From Xenorhabdus mauleonii (GTDB lineage: Bacteria > Pseudomonadota > Gammaproteobacteria > Enterobacterales > Enterobacteriaceae), in contig NZ_FORG01000004.1 of assembly GCF_900113945.1 (NCBI RefSeq), forward strand, positions 124,001-188,000: 64,000 nt of DNA. The letters run 5' to 3'. Positions 16,887-25,236 of this stretch are shown here, in pieces (the first letter of the stretch is position 1; each line of letters opens with the position of its first letter). The position numbers and the translations under genes are program-made. A model generated the notes under the pieces. It was given only the letters and a program-made list of their open reading frames with translations. It did not search any database and was not told the DNA's origin.

Positions 16887-17795
16887 TTATTTACGAGCCA
16901 AAAACATGGCTTCTAGAATTTCAACAATCAGTTCTGCATAACAGCCATCGGGGTCTAAATCAGGATCAAAAACAGAAACAGTCATACCGCAGCATAATGG
17001 GTTATTGAGTAATTGCGCACCAATATTTTTTAACCAATTTGGTTCAATTCCCGGACTGCCGGGTGAATCAACTGCCGGCATGACAGCCTGATCGAGAACA
17101 TCAACATCGAGATGTATCCAGAAACGCCATGTTGGCTGTGCAGCTAACATTTGTTCGATTTTGTTAATGATCCCTTTTTCACCTATCGAATTTGCAGTAA
17201 AAACATCAATCAGCGAAATGGCGGTTTGGTTAATATCAGGCCAAGCAAAATCAGCATCTCGATTTTCGCGTTCGCCGAGTTGGAGAGCCTGTTGCTCTGG
17301 CACTAGTGGACTTTCTATATCTGGCCAATCGGTTAACAAATTTTCACCGCGGCCTATTGCCAACGCTAAATCCATTCCCGCCACCGCACCTAGCACCTGT
17401 TGCGCATCATAATTATCTGGGTGGCGATAATCACTGTGTCCATCAATATGGATGAGTGATACTGGTCCAATCCGACGAGAGCCTGCTAATGCGCCTAGCA
17501 AAATTGAGCAGTCTCCGCCAATAATGAGTGGAAAATCGCCACGTTCTTGTACTTTAGCCACTTCGGCCGCTAACTGAAGATTAAAGTCACGAATGCCATA
17601 ACCATTACGTATACGTGTACCCATTTGCGGTTCAACTGAATAATTTGGTTTCATTAATTCGCTAACCGAATTTGCTTGCAACCTTTCCCCCAATCCATGT
17701 TCCATCAGCACTTGTGGAGCCCGCCATGTTCCCGGTATGTGTCCCTCCCATAACGGGCTTAACCCAAGATTTGTTGGTGCAAGAATGAGATGCAT
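16887..17795 (-). CDS. Arginase/ureohydrolase-family enzyme with Cys-substituted metal ligand
   Basis: 302-residue binuclear-manganese hydrolase fold. The metal motifs are GGDCS (C96 where arginases have His), HIDGHSDYR (D118, H120, D122) and HLDVDVLD (D230, D232). The fold is complete and the other ligands are intact, so it should be active, but the first-ligand change and weak similarity to arginase or agmatinase leave the substrate open; a guanidino or formimino compound is likely. I took the ATG at 17793-17795, with GGAG eight bases upstream. A TTG seven codons earlier lacks a site. It is convergent with the gene at 16255. Confidence 0.8.
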   Translation of the reverse strand: MHLILAPTNLGLSPLWEGHIPGTWRAPQVLMEHGLGERLQANSVSELMKPNYSVEPQMGTRIRNGYGIRDFNLQLAAEVAKVQERGDFPLIIGGDCSILLGALAGSRRIGPVSLIHIDGHSDYRHPDNYDAQQVLGAVAGMDLALAIGRGENLLTDWPDIESPLVPEQQALQLGERENRDADFAWPDINQTAISLIDVFTANSIGEKGIINKIEQMLAAQPTWRFWIHLDVDVLDQAVMPAVDSPGSPGIEPNWLKNIGAQLLNNPLCCGMTVSVFDPDLDPDGCYAELIVEILEAMFLARK

Positions 17796-17927
17796 AATGA
17801 GAGCTCCATTAACCAATCATCAGTAAATTAATTAACATGGAAGCATAGACGGGATAAAAAGAAGAGTAAACATAACCATTAACATTTTACCAATCAAAGT
17901 AATACAAAATTGTCTCTATACACAATG

Positions 17928-18121
17928 GATTGCAAGTTGCATCGTGGCGGCAGGGGAATGACAAATTCGTCGGGAACGAATTTGAACAGCCAAAGTCTGG
18001 CCTCCGGTGATCGGGGTGATCGAGCGCTGCCAACAAAGAGGCAATTTGAAAGACGAAGTGCATATGGTTTTGAACTGTAGCAATGCAGTAACTGAATGAA
18101 TCAGATAAAGTCTGATTTTAA
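17928..18121 (+). ncRNA. Structured intergenic repeat ending in a terminator-like hairpin (possible small RNA)
   Basis: A GC-richer block in an AT-rich 589-base gap. Its ends pair (TTGCAAGTTGC near 17932 with GGCAATTTGAA near 18044) and it has internal hairpins AAATTCGT / ACGAATTT and GCCA / TGGC. A stem AATCAGA / TCTGATT followed by TTTTAATTT at 18099-18121 looks like an intrinsic terminator. The framework (CAAGTTGC...GGCGGCA...CAACAAAGAGGCAA) resembles a repeat I recall from Xenorhabdus and Photorhabdus intergenic regions. Only one copy is in this window. Whether it is an RNA gene or a mobile repeat is open. Confidence 0.5.
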
Positions 18122-18384
18122 TTTAATCTCTTATGAGCAAACGTTGTTATTCTTGCGTATTCATACTTCATTGTTTTTTAAACATTATTTTTTCTACTTA
18201 TTAAAAGATACATTTGAAAAAGTAAGGTTAACGAAATAAAATGGTGTGAGTAAACACCCTCATTTTTTACAGAGAGCAACCATTTAAGTGCTTTAAATTT
18301 GAGTTAAAAATAGACAATGGGGATGTTTGTTATTGGTGAGATATGTTTTCGGGGAGTTGTAGACATTGAAGTCAGGAGGCTGAA

Positions 18385-19401
18385 TTGAACCACCACAACC
18401 AAAATAACGATAATCACGAAAATGATAATGAGAAAAAATCACTGATCGTTTCTCCGAGGCATAGACAAAAAACGGGCGAATTGATGTCCTTGTCCACGCC
18501 GGGAAAACAAATATATGACAATCCGGCGATTGCTTATCTTGTTAGTCTTAGCTCAAAACGTAGTCGCCAGACCATGAAATCATTTTTGAATATCGTGGCA
18601 AAGATGCTCGGGTATCAAAATCTACAAGAGTGTATTTGGGGAGCTATACGCCGCCACCATATTCAAGCTGTTATGGAAATGCTTTCAGATTCAGGAAAAG
18701 CACCGGCGACGATCAACACTTATCTTTCTGCGTTGAAAGGTGTTGCATTGGAAGCATGGACAATGAAACAACTCGATACCGACAATTTTCAACATATTAA
18801 ACAAGTACGTTCTGTCAGAGGAAACCGATTACCCAAAGGTAGGGCGCTTGAGCGTTATGAAATAAAAACCTTATTTTTTACCTGTGAAAATGATGTCAGT
18901 ACAAAAGGTGTACGAGACGCCGCTATCATTGGCGTACTTGTTGGTTGTGGATTGCGGCGAGCGGAAATTGTCTCTTTGGATATGAAACATATTATTCGTC
19001 GTGAACAAGCATTAAGAGTTATGGGGAAAGGTAATAAAGAACGTTTGTCTTATATGCCGGAAGGAACTTGGGAACGATTGAATCGTTGGATAGATGAAGT
19101 GCGCGGTGATCATGCCGGCCCACTTTTTACTCGCATCCGTCGTCATGATGATGTTACAGACAATCGCTTAACAGATCAGGCCATCTACCATATTCTTGAA
19201 ATTCGCAGAATAGAAAGTGAATTGGAGAAATTTGCTCCCCATGATTTGCGCAGAACATTTGCATCCGCGATGCTGGATAATGGGGAAGATATCGTAACCG
19301 TTAAAGATGCAATGGGTCATTCCAGTATCATCACCACTCAAAAATATGACCGCCGTGGAGACGAACGTCTGAAAAATGCAGCTAGAAATCTAGATTTTTG
19401 A
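18385..19401 (+). CDS. Tyrosine recombinase / integrase
   Basis: 338-residue site-specific recombinase. The N-terminus is an unusual Asn/His-rich tail, then a SAM-like core-binding domain (about 45-155), then the catalytic domain. The catalytic set is visible: Arg in GCGLRRAEIVS, Lys in GKGNKERL, HDLRR, the second His in AMGHSS, and the nucleophile Tyr in TTQKYDRRGDE. The start is TTG at 18385-18387, supported by an excellent AGGAGG five bases upstream. No phage or island genes flank it and I see no attachment-site duplication, so it may be a domesticated recombinase or the leftover of an integrative element. Confidence 0.9.
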   Translation: MNHHNQNNDNHENDNEKKSLIVSPRHRQKTGELMSLSTPGKQIYDNPAIAYLVSLSSKRSRQTMKSFLNIVAKMLGYQNLQECIWGAIRRHHIQAVMEMLSDSGKAPATINTYLSALKGVALEAWTMKQLDTDNFQHIKQVRSVRGNRLPKGRALERYEIKTLFFTCENDVSTKGVRDAAIIGVLVGCGLRRAEIVSLDMKHIIRREQALRVMGKGNKERLSYMPEGTWERLNRWIDEVRGDHAGPLFTRIRRHDDVTDNRLTDQAIYHILEIRRIESELEKFAPHDLRRTFASAMLDNGEDIVTVKDAMGHSSIITTQKYDRRGDERLKNAARNLDF

Positions 19402-19530
19402 TGAAGCAGGAATTCCGCATAAAATTAAAGTATGTTCGATAAACCGACTTGTAAATAATAGGCTTTTCAAGTTAGTTTATAGAGCGTTTATTCATTGAGC
19501 TATAAGCTATTTCGTTTGCAACAACAATAA

Positions 19531-19542
19531 CAGGTATACCTG
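19531..19542. promoter_or_regulatory. 12-bp perfect palindrome over the EamA ribosome site
   Basis: CAGGTATACCTG ends three bases before the ATG at 19546 and contains the only AGG ribosome-site candidate. A protein bound here, or pairing in the mRNA, would block translation or transcription. Confidence 0.45.
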
Positions 19543-19545
19543 GTT

Positions 19546-20430
19546 ATGAACTCAAAAATGTTTTGGAGTACATACGGTTCAACGACTCTTTTCGTTTTAT
19601 TATGGAGTAGCGGGGCTATATTTTCCCGATGGGGACTTGATCATAGTTCTGCTTTCGCCATTTTAACTGTACGTTTTAGTATTGCATTTCTATGCTTGTT
19701 ATTGCTCTGTGTGTTCAGAAAACGTTACCTTCCTGCACCGGAAAACATTAAAAAAGTTGCCGGTATTGGTTTGTTGATTATTGGCGGGTATTCCATTTTT
19801 TATTTTCTTGCATTAGAGCATGGAATAACTCCCGGTATTTTAGCAACGATAATGGGGATTCAACCTATCATTACGCTTTTGGTAATGGAAAGGCGATTTT
19901 CTGCCCGCCGCTTCATGGGGCTATTATTAGCTTTAACGGGATTAATATTCGTTGTATTTCAAGGATTGGTATTAACAAAATTTTCCTTTACCGGAACTTT
20001 TTTTGCTTTAGCTGCACTCGCTTGCATGAGCATCGGCGCTATATTCCAAAAACAAATTAAACAATCTCCCTCTGAAGTTCTGCCGTTACAATATGGTGTC
20101 AGTTTACTGGCATGCTTATTGTTTGTTCCATTTAAGCCTTTTCATATTGAACCTGTCGTCGGCTTCATTATTCCTGCATTATGGCTGGGATTAGTGATTT
20201 CAGTTGTAGCCCAATTACTGCTTTATCGACTGATCAGCGCAGGGAATTTGGTTAATGTTACCAGCTTGTTTTATCTGGTTCCGGGCGTAACCGCAATCAT
20301 GGATTATTTATTTTTAGGTAACAGTTTATCAAACTTAAGTATTGTTGGAATGTTTGCCATCATATTCGGTTTAGCAATTATTTTCCGTGAAAAAGGAAAC
20401 GTTAAGATTGAAAATCTAAACGAAAAATAA
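19546..20430 (+). CDS. EamA/DMT-family transporter
   Basis: 294-residue inner-membrane protein with ten predicted helices in two EamA repeats, typical of drug/metabolite exporters for amino acids or metabolites. The second repeat has the usual PLQYGVSLLACLL and YLVPGVTAIMDYLFLGN segments. The substrate cannot be told from sequence. It follows the recombinase by 144 bases and is closed by a hairpin terminator before uspE. Confidence 0.87.
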   Translation: MNSKMFWSTYGSTTLFVLLWSSGAIFSRWGLDHSSAFAILTVRFSIAFLCLLLLCVFRKRYLPAPENIKKVAGIGLLIIGGYSIFYFLALEHGITPGILATIMGIQPIITLLVMERRFSARRFMGLLLALTGLIFVVFQGLVLTKFSFTGTFFALAALACMSIGAIFQKQIKQSPSEVLPLQYGVSLLACLLFVPFKPFHIEPVVGFIIPALWLGLVISVVAQLLLYRLISAGNLVNVTSLFYLVPGVTAIMDYLFLGNSLSNLSIVGMFAIIFGLAIIFREKGNVKIENLNEK

Positions 20431-20446
20431 AATGATGGGTATACAA

Positions 20447-20473
20447 GATTGCCCGAATTAACCTCGGGCAATC
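20447..20473. terminator. Terminator between EamA gene and uspE
   Basis: Perfect 10-bp stem GATTGCCCGA / TCGGGCAATC with a 7-base loop, between convergent genes. Confidence 0.7.
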
Positions 20474-20525
20474 AAATCATCAGTCATCATCATTGTCATT
20501 TCATCGAATGTTGAATTTATTACTC

Positions 20526-21470
20526 TTACTGTTCATTTAAATGGATAGGGCAGATAAACCCATCAGGTTTGATTGCCAAAAGATCACATTTAAGTCGGTC
20601 AATAACATGTTCGGCAGTATTGCCAAGAAATGCAGCGGATAATCCAGTCCGGCCAAGAATACCCAAAACAACGACCCCAGTATTTAATTCATCACATGTT
20701 TCCGGAATAACTTTTTCTGGCACCCCTTCATGGACATGGGTTTGTTTCTCATCAATACCGAATTTTTGCCGCAATTCTTTCATGGCAATCAAATGTTGAC
20801 CCCGCAATGCTTGGTTATACACATTCGGATCAAAATCAGGAATTTCGGTTGCAATGTTTAAAGGGGCTACAGGGTAGGCACTAACAAGGTGAATCAGTGG
20901 ATCTTTAACAATTCGGTTGGCGATGTCTTGTGTTTCACGTACTAACTTCAAATTGAGTTCACGATGATAAGGTTCTTCATTAGATAAGTTAACTGCAACA
21001 ACAACGGAGCCGTTTTCAGGCCATACTTGATCTTTGACCATCCAAACTGGGCAAGGACATTTGCGTAACAAATGCCAGTCAAGGGGAGTAAAAATCATCG
21101 ATTCTAATCGGGAATGCTGATGTGCCATTTTCAATAACAAATCATGCTCACCAACGATGACTTCCTGAATGATGGCTTCATAAGGACGATTATGCCAGAC
21201 CACTTTAATCTCAATATCAATTCCTGATTCGAGATAATAATGGGCTTGCTGTTTTATCCAAGCCACTCTTTGACCAATGACTCCCTTACGCATCGCATTC
21301 CTTTCTTCTGGAGAGAGTAATGTGGTCATTTCATATGAAAGATCGTAAATAGGTAAGAATGCTTTTATCCGACCACCATTGCGTTGCACTATATAAACTG
21401 CACGCCTGAGTGCCGGTTGATCATCCTGATTAGGGTCAATTGCAACTAAGAGATTTTGATAGTTAGCCAT
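20526..21470 (-). CDS. uspE: Universal stress protein E
   Basis: 314-residue tandem-Usp protein. The N-terminal [25 protein letters not shown] and the block [24 protein letters not shown] are nearly those of E. coli UspE, as is the C-terminal [31 protein letters not shown]. The ATG at 21470 follows GAGGAA; an earlier in-frame start adds 12 residues absent from homologues. It lies directly downstream of fnr in the same direction, the conserved enterobacterial order, which marks this part as chromosome backbone. Role: cytosolic stress adaptation, motility and adhesion. Confidence 0.96.
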   Translation of the reverse strand: MANYQNLLVAIDPNQDDQPALRRAVYIVQRNGGRIKAFLPIYDLSYEMTTLLSPEERNAMRKGVIGQRVAWIKQQAHYYLESGIDIEIKVVWHNRPYEAIIQEVIVGEHDLLLKMAHQHSRLESMIFTPLDWHLLRKCPCPVWMVKDQVWPENGSVVVAVNLSNEEPYHRELNLKLVRETQDIANRIVKDPLIHLVSAYPVAPLNIATEIPDFDPNVYNQALRGQHLIAMKELRQKFGIDEKQTHVHEGVPEKVIPETCDELNTGVVVLGILGRTGLSAAFLGNTAEHVIDRLKCDLLAIKPDGFICPIHLNEQ

Positions 21471-21597
21471 ATTGAGTTCCTCACAGAGTCTGGATACCTC
21501 TTTCATACAGAAGATAAACCAATATAGATAACTATAACAGGGTAAGGAGAAGCCAGATCGGTAAAATATAGTGATCTGGCTTAAAATTTAGATAATG

Positions 21598-22365
21598 TTA
21601 GGCAACGTTGGCGGGACTTTTACCGGCTAATTCAGTTAATTTGGCCATATCTTCGACCCCAATGTATTTGCCTTTTACTGCCAAAATGCCATTTTTCTGG
21701 AAACGGCCAAGGAGGCGGCTGATTGTTTCAACGGTCAAACCGAGATAGTTCCCGATGTCTCCACGAGTCATGGTTAAACGGAATTCGCGAGGTGAAAAAC
21801 CCCGTTGCGCGAAACGGCGTGACAGGTTGTAGATAAATGCCGCCAGTCTTTCTTCCGCATTCTTTTTAGACAACAACAAAATCATTTCCTGATCGCCTTT
21901 GATTTCGCCACTCATCAAGCGCATCATTTGTTGGCGGAGGTTAGGCATTTTGCCAGAGAGGTCATCCAACGTTTCAAATGGAATTTCGCAAACCATTGAC
22001 GTTTCCAAGGCTTGGGCGAAACTTGGATGTTCAGTGTTAATGATGGCATCAAACCCTACCAAGTCACCGGCAAGATGAAAACCGGTAATCTGCTCATCAC
22101 CTTCTTCGGTGATAGTATAGCTTTTGATAGTTCCAGAGCGGATAGCATAGAGCGACTTCAGAGCATCACCGGCCTTAAATAAAGTTTGACCTTTCTGGAT
22201 AGGTTTCTTGCGCTCAATGATATTATCAAGCTGATCGAGTTCATGTTCATTTAAGGTGAAAGGGATGCATAGTTGGCTGATGCTACAATCCTGGCAATGA
22301 ATTGCGCAACCACCAGATTGAATCCGACGAATGATACGTTTTTCCGGGATCATAGGGATGCCCAT
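21598..22365 (-). CDS. fnr: FNR, oxygen-sensing global regulator
   Basis: 255 residues, nearly identical to E. coli FNR over most of its length. The [4Fe-4S] cysteines are present ([19 protein letters not shown] plus the internal Cys in MVCEIPF), as are the CRP-like beta-roll and the helix-turn-helix with the recognition helix [11 protein letters not shown]. It binds TTGAT-N4-ATCAA sites when oxygen is absent. The frame opens at an ATG five codons before the MIPEKR start used in E. coli; either is possible. A near-consensus FNR site 79 bases upstream suggests autoregulation. Confidence 0.98.
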   Translation of the reverse strand: MGIPMIPEKRIIRRIQSGGCAIHCQDCSISQLCIPFTLNEHELDQLDNIIERKKPIQKGQTLFKAGDALKSLYAIRSGTIKSYTITEEGDEQITGFHLAGDLVGFDAIINTEHPSFAQALETSMVCEIPFETLDDLSGKMPNLRQQMMRLMSGEIKGDQEMILLLSKKNAEERLAAFIYNLSRRFAQRGFSPREFRLTMTRGDIGNYLGLTVETISRLLGRFQKNGILAVKGKYIGVEDMAKLTELAGKSPANVA

Positions 22366-22443
22366 TAGAAGTGATTGATATGTGTAAATTTAACATATTT
22401 AGGTAGCTCTGATAAGAGCAAGATACTCGCATTAATTACGGTA

Positions 22444-22457
22444 TTTATCATCATCAA
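22444..22457. promoter_or_regulatory. FNR-box-like site
   Basis: TTTAT-CATC-ATCAA matches the consensus TTGAT-N4-ATCAA at 9 of 10 positions. It lies between fnr and the divergent dmsC-like gene and could serve both. Confidence 0.55.
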
Positions 22458-22618
22458 CGAAAAAAAAGTGAAAATTTTTTTGGATTCACGTGTAACTTGC
22501 GTAAAATTTTAGACTTTCGATATAACATATCAATCAAACTGAAATTGAATAAATAAAATATGGATATAATATGCATCGGTGATGTTGTTTGGTTGCAGAT
22601 AAATGGAATAGAGTTGAC

Positions 22619-23518
22619 ATGAGTGAGTGGTTGTTGATTGCATTTACAATGATAGTGCAAAGCTCTGTGGGGCTTGTATTGATGAGCGCACTTTTTATTT
22701 ACTGGTTTAAGCATGAATTGAGTACATGGCAGAGTTCAGCCGGTTATTTTGTACACAAGATTTTATTGAGGGCGTTATTGGCAAGTGGGTTATTGGCAGG
22801 AATTGGGCTGGCAGCCTCTGTGAACGTTTTGGAATACCCATCATTTAGCATTTATCAATCCTTGCATAATGTCATGCCGAAATGGGTAAACATTGAAACA
22901 GCATTTGCCGCAGCTTATTTTGTGTTGGTTGTTTTGTATACCTCTTATGTGGCCGTTATCAAACAAATACATGCTTATGTCTTATTGACCATTGGTGTCG
23001 TTGGGCTAATTGACCTCTATTATATAACGATTATTTACGTTAATAGCGCAATGAACACATGGGCAAACGTTAATACTTATTTTTTGTTCTATAGCGCAGT
23101 ATTTACGCTGGGACCTGCATTGGCACTGTCATTTATTGGCTGCCCGTTAAAAAACTGCATAAAGGGTAAATTACCTGTCAAATTGGTGGTAACGGCGTTG
23201 TTTGTGGTTTTTATCAGTGTCACGACAAGGCTCATTGAGCATCCTGCTTATATGGGATGGTTGGCAGAAGTCACCGCAATTGATACTAATGTTATTTTTC
23301 CGCACCAAACTGAACTTAATATCAAGAGTGCCTTTGGGTTAAGAATGCTTTCTTGGTGCCTATACATTATTGCGATGACAACTTGGATCTATGCCTTGTG
23401 GAAGGGAAGAGATAACTTATTGATTAAAAACCATAGTTCGATTCTTGCCGGTACTGTCCTCATGTTTGTTGCTGAATTGGTTAATCAATATACATTCTTT
23501 ATTATGTGCAATGTATGA
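22619..23518 (+). CDS. DmsC-like membrane anchor subunit (orphan)
   Basis: 299-residue polytopic protein with eight predicted helices, resembling DmsC, the menaquinol-oxidising anchor of dimethyl-sulfoxide-reductase-type enzymes. The YPSFSIYQSLHNVMPKWVNIE segment parallels the DmsC stretch HLGSPMRAFNSLNRVGASALSNE. I chose the ATG at 22619 over an upstream TTG. No molybdopterin (DmsA) or iron-sulfur (DmsB) subunit gene lies in the window, which is unusual. Position next to fnr and its site suggests anaerobic induction. Partner subunits may be encoded elsewhere. Confidence 0.75.
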   Translation: MSEWLLIAFTMIVQSSVGLVLMSALFIYWFKHELSTWQSSAGYFVHKILLRALLASGLLAGIGLAASVNVLEYPSFSIYQSLHNVMPKWVNIETAFAAAYFVLVVLYTSYVAVIKQIHAYVLLTIGVVGLIDLYYITIIYVNSAMNTWANVNTYFLFYSAVFTLGPALALSFIGCPLKNCIKGKLPVKLVVTALFVVFISVTTRLIEHPAYMGWLAEVTAIDTNVIFPHQTELNIKSAFGLRMLSWCLYIIAMTTWIYALWKGRDNLLIKNHSSILAGTVLMFVAELVNQYTFFIMCNV

Positions 23519-23593
23519 TTGGCGATTTCACTCTGCACTTAAATCATATTTCTCGCCATTTACTTGTTCAAAAAAACCATCTTTTTTCCATTT

Positions 23594-23636
23594 TGCATAA
23601 TAGGAGTTGTGACAACGTCACGAATCCTATTATGCA
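23594..23636. repeat. Nested perfect palindrome
   Basis: Outer arms TGCATAATAGGA / TCCTATTATGCA (12 bp, perfect) enclose a second inverted repeat GTGAC-AAC-GTCAC. It lies between the convergent dmsC-like and monooxygenase genes, but no T-run follows on either strand, so it is not a normal intrinsic terminator. Confidence 0.6.
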
Positions 23637-23760
23637 GAGTATCCAACACATCCTTCTTCAGGCGATGAATTACGGCAATAACAGCACAAAGTGAGACGAA
23701 TCATCCAATAAAGGATAGGCCACTTTGGCTGTTTGACTTAGCTCTTCCATCCCTGAGAAA

Positions 23761-25236
23761 TTAAGGTGTAATCGTGCTAAAAATTAATTCATCATCGGCC
23801 ACTGGGCCATGCCGCAACCGTTTAAGATCGTATTCATAGGCATGCTGACTCGTCCAAGGCCCCTCTGTTCCTGCTTTGGGAAATTGAGCAAGCCCTCGTT
23901 GCATATATCCTGGGTTCAGATCTGTTAAGGGTGCCCGTTTCATATTCTTTTTCCGAATAATAGGTTCAAACTTGCTGTAACCCAGTTTATCCATATGGTC
24001 CAGTATTCGGCAAAAATGCTCCCAGACTAAATCAACCTTTAATGTCCACGAATTATTTGTATAACCCAAAGCAAAGGCCAAATTAGGTACATCTGAAAGC
24101 ATCATTGATTTAAACATTGTTGTATCAGGATAGTGAATAGGGCGATCATCCACTGATAATTCAATTTGGCTAAAGGCAAGCATATTAAGCCCTGTTGCTG
24201 TAACAATAATATCTGCGTCTAATGTCTCGCCTGATTCTAATAGAATGCCATCTTCAGTAAATTGTTTAATATGATCAGTGACAACGGATGCCTGACCTGC
24301 CGAAATTGCCTTGAACATATCGTCATCGGGCACTAAACATAAGCGTTCATCCCATGGGTTATAACGAGGCGTAAAATGGGTATCAACATCAAAATCTTTT
24401 GGAAGTCTCCGGCGTACACCTGCAATAAGCAGTTTTCGCATGGTTTTGGGGAAGCGGCGACAAGCCTTATATATTACTAGATTAAATAAGATATTTTTTT
24501 TACGAATAATCGGATAAGCACGTTTATATCCAAGAAGTTTATTCAGTAAACTAGCAGTGGAATCAATAGCAGGCACAGAAAGAATATATGTTGGTGAGCG
24601 CTGCAGCATGGTGACATGTTTTGCTGTAGCTGCCATTGATGGAATCAGTGTGACGGCGGTTGCACCACTACCGATAACAACGACACGTTTATCTGCATAG
24701 TCTAAGTCTTCTGGCCAATATTGGGGATGGATGATTTGACCCTTGAAATTTTCACTCCCTTCAAATTTCGGTGTGTAAGCATGTTTATAATCGTAATAGC
24801 CTGTATTCAGTAGTAAGAAACGCGCATTGAATGTAAATAGCGTCTTAGTTTCTACATTTTCAGCTGTAATCGTCCACCTTCCATTTTTAGATGAAAAAGC
24901 CGCCTTAATTACCTTATATCCCAAGCGAATATGTTCATCAATCCCATTTTCTTCAATTGTATCTTGTAGATAACTACAGATATCTCTGGCATCGGCAAGG
25001 GATTTTTCATCAGTCCATGGCTTAAAACCAAAACCAAAAGAGGGCATATCAGAATCCGAACGAACTCCCGGATAACGGAACAGTGTCCATGTTCCCCCAA
25101 TGGTATTGCGCCCTTCTAAAATGATGAATGAATTATTGGGGCGGTGCTTTTTTAAGTGATAAGCTGCACTAATTCCGGAAATACCCGCCCCAATGATCAA
25201 TACATCAGTATCGGTTGGTTGAGTCATTTCATTCAT
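23761..25236 (-). CDS. Baeyer-Villiger-type flavin monooxygenase, EthA-like
   Basis: 491-residue class B flavoprotein monooxygenase. It has an FAD Rossmann motif at about 15-20 (IIGAGISG), the GGTWTLFRYPGVRSDSDMPS segment found in EthA-type enzymes, the BVMO fingerprint F-x-G-x-x-x-H-x-x-x-W-P at 164-175 (FKGQIIHPQYWP) and an NADPH Rossmann motif (VVVIGSGATAV). It would insert oxygen next to ketones or oxidise thioamides. Start ATG 25236 has GGGGGAG six bases upstream and overlaps the end of the amine oxidase gene by eight bases, so the two are translationally coupled. It is the last gene of an operon divergent from an EthR-like regulator. Confidence 0.87.
   Translation of the reverse strand: MNEMTQPTDTDVLIIGAGISGISAAYHLKKHRPNNSFIILEGRNTIGGTWTLFRYPGVRSDSDMPSFGFGFKPWTDEKSLADARDICSYLQDTIEENGIDEHIRLGYKVIKAAFSSKNGRWTITAENVETKTLFTFNARFLLLNTGYYDYKHAYTPKFEGSENFKGQIIHPQYWPEDLDYADKRVVVIGSGATAVTLIPSMAATAKHVTMLQRSPTYILSVPAIDSTASLLNKLLGYKRAYPIIRKKNILFNLVIYKACRRFPKTMRKLLIAGVRRRLPKDFDVDTHFTPRYNPWDERLCLVPDDDMFKAISAGQASVVTDHIKQFTEDGILLESGETLDADIIVTATGLNMLAFSQIELSVDDRPIHYPDTTMFKSMMLSDVPNLAFALGYTNNSWTLKVDLVWEHFCRILDHMDKLGYSKFEPIIRKKNMKRAPLTDLNPGYMQRGLAQFPKAGTEGPWTSQHAYEYDLKRLRHGPVADDELIFSTITP

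Noticed and set aside
23594-23636. Palindrome as a dif/Xer site
   Set aside because: The 19-base spacer is far longer than the 6-8 bases of Xer core sites and the arms match only a few dif positions.
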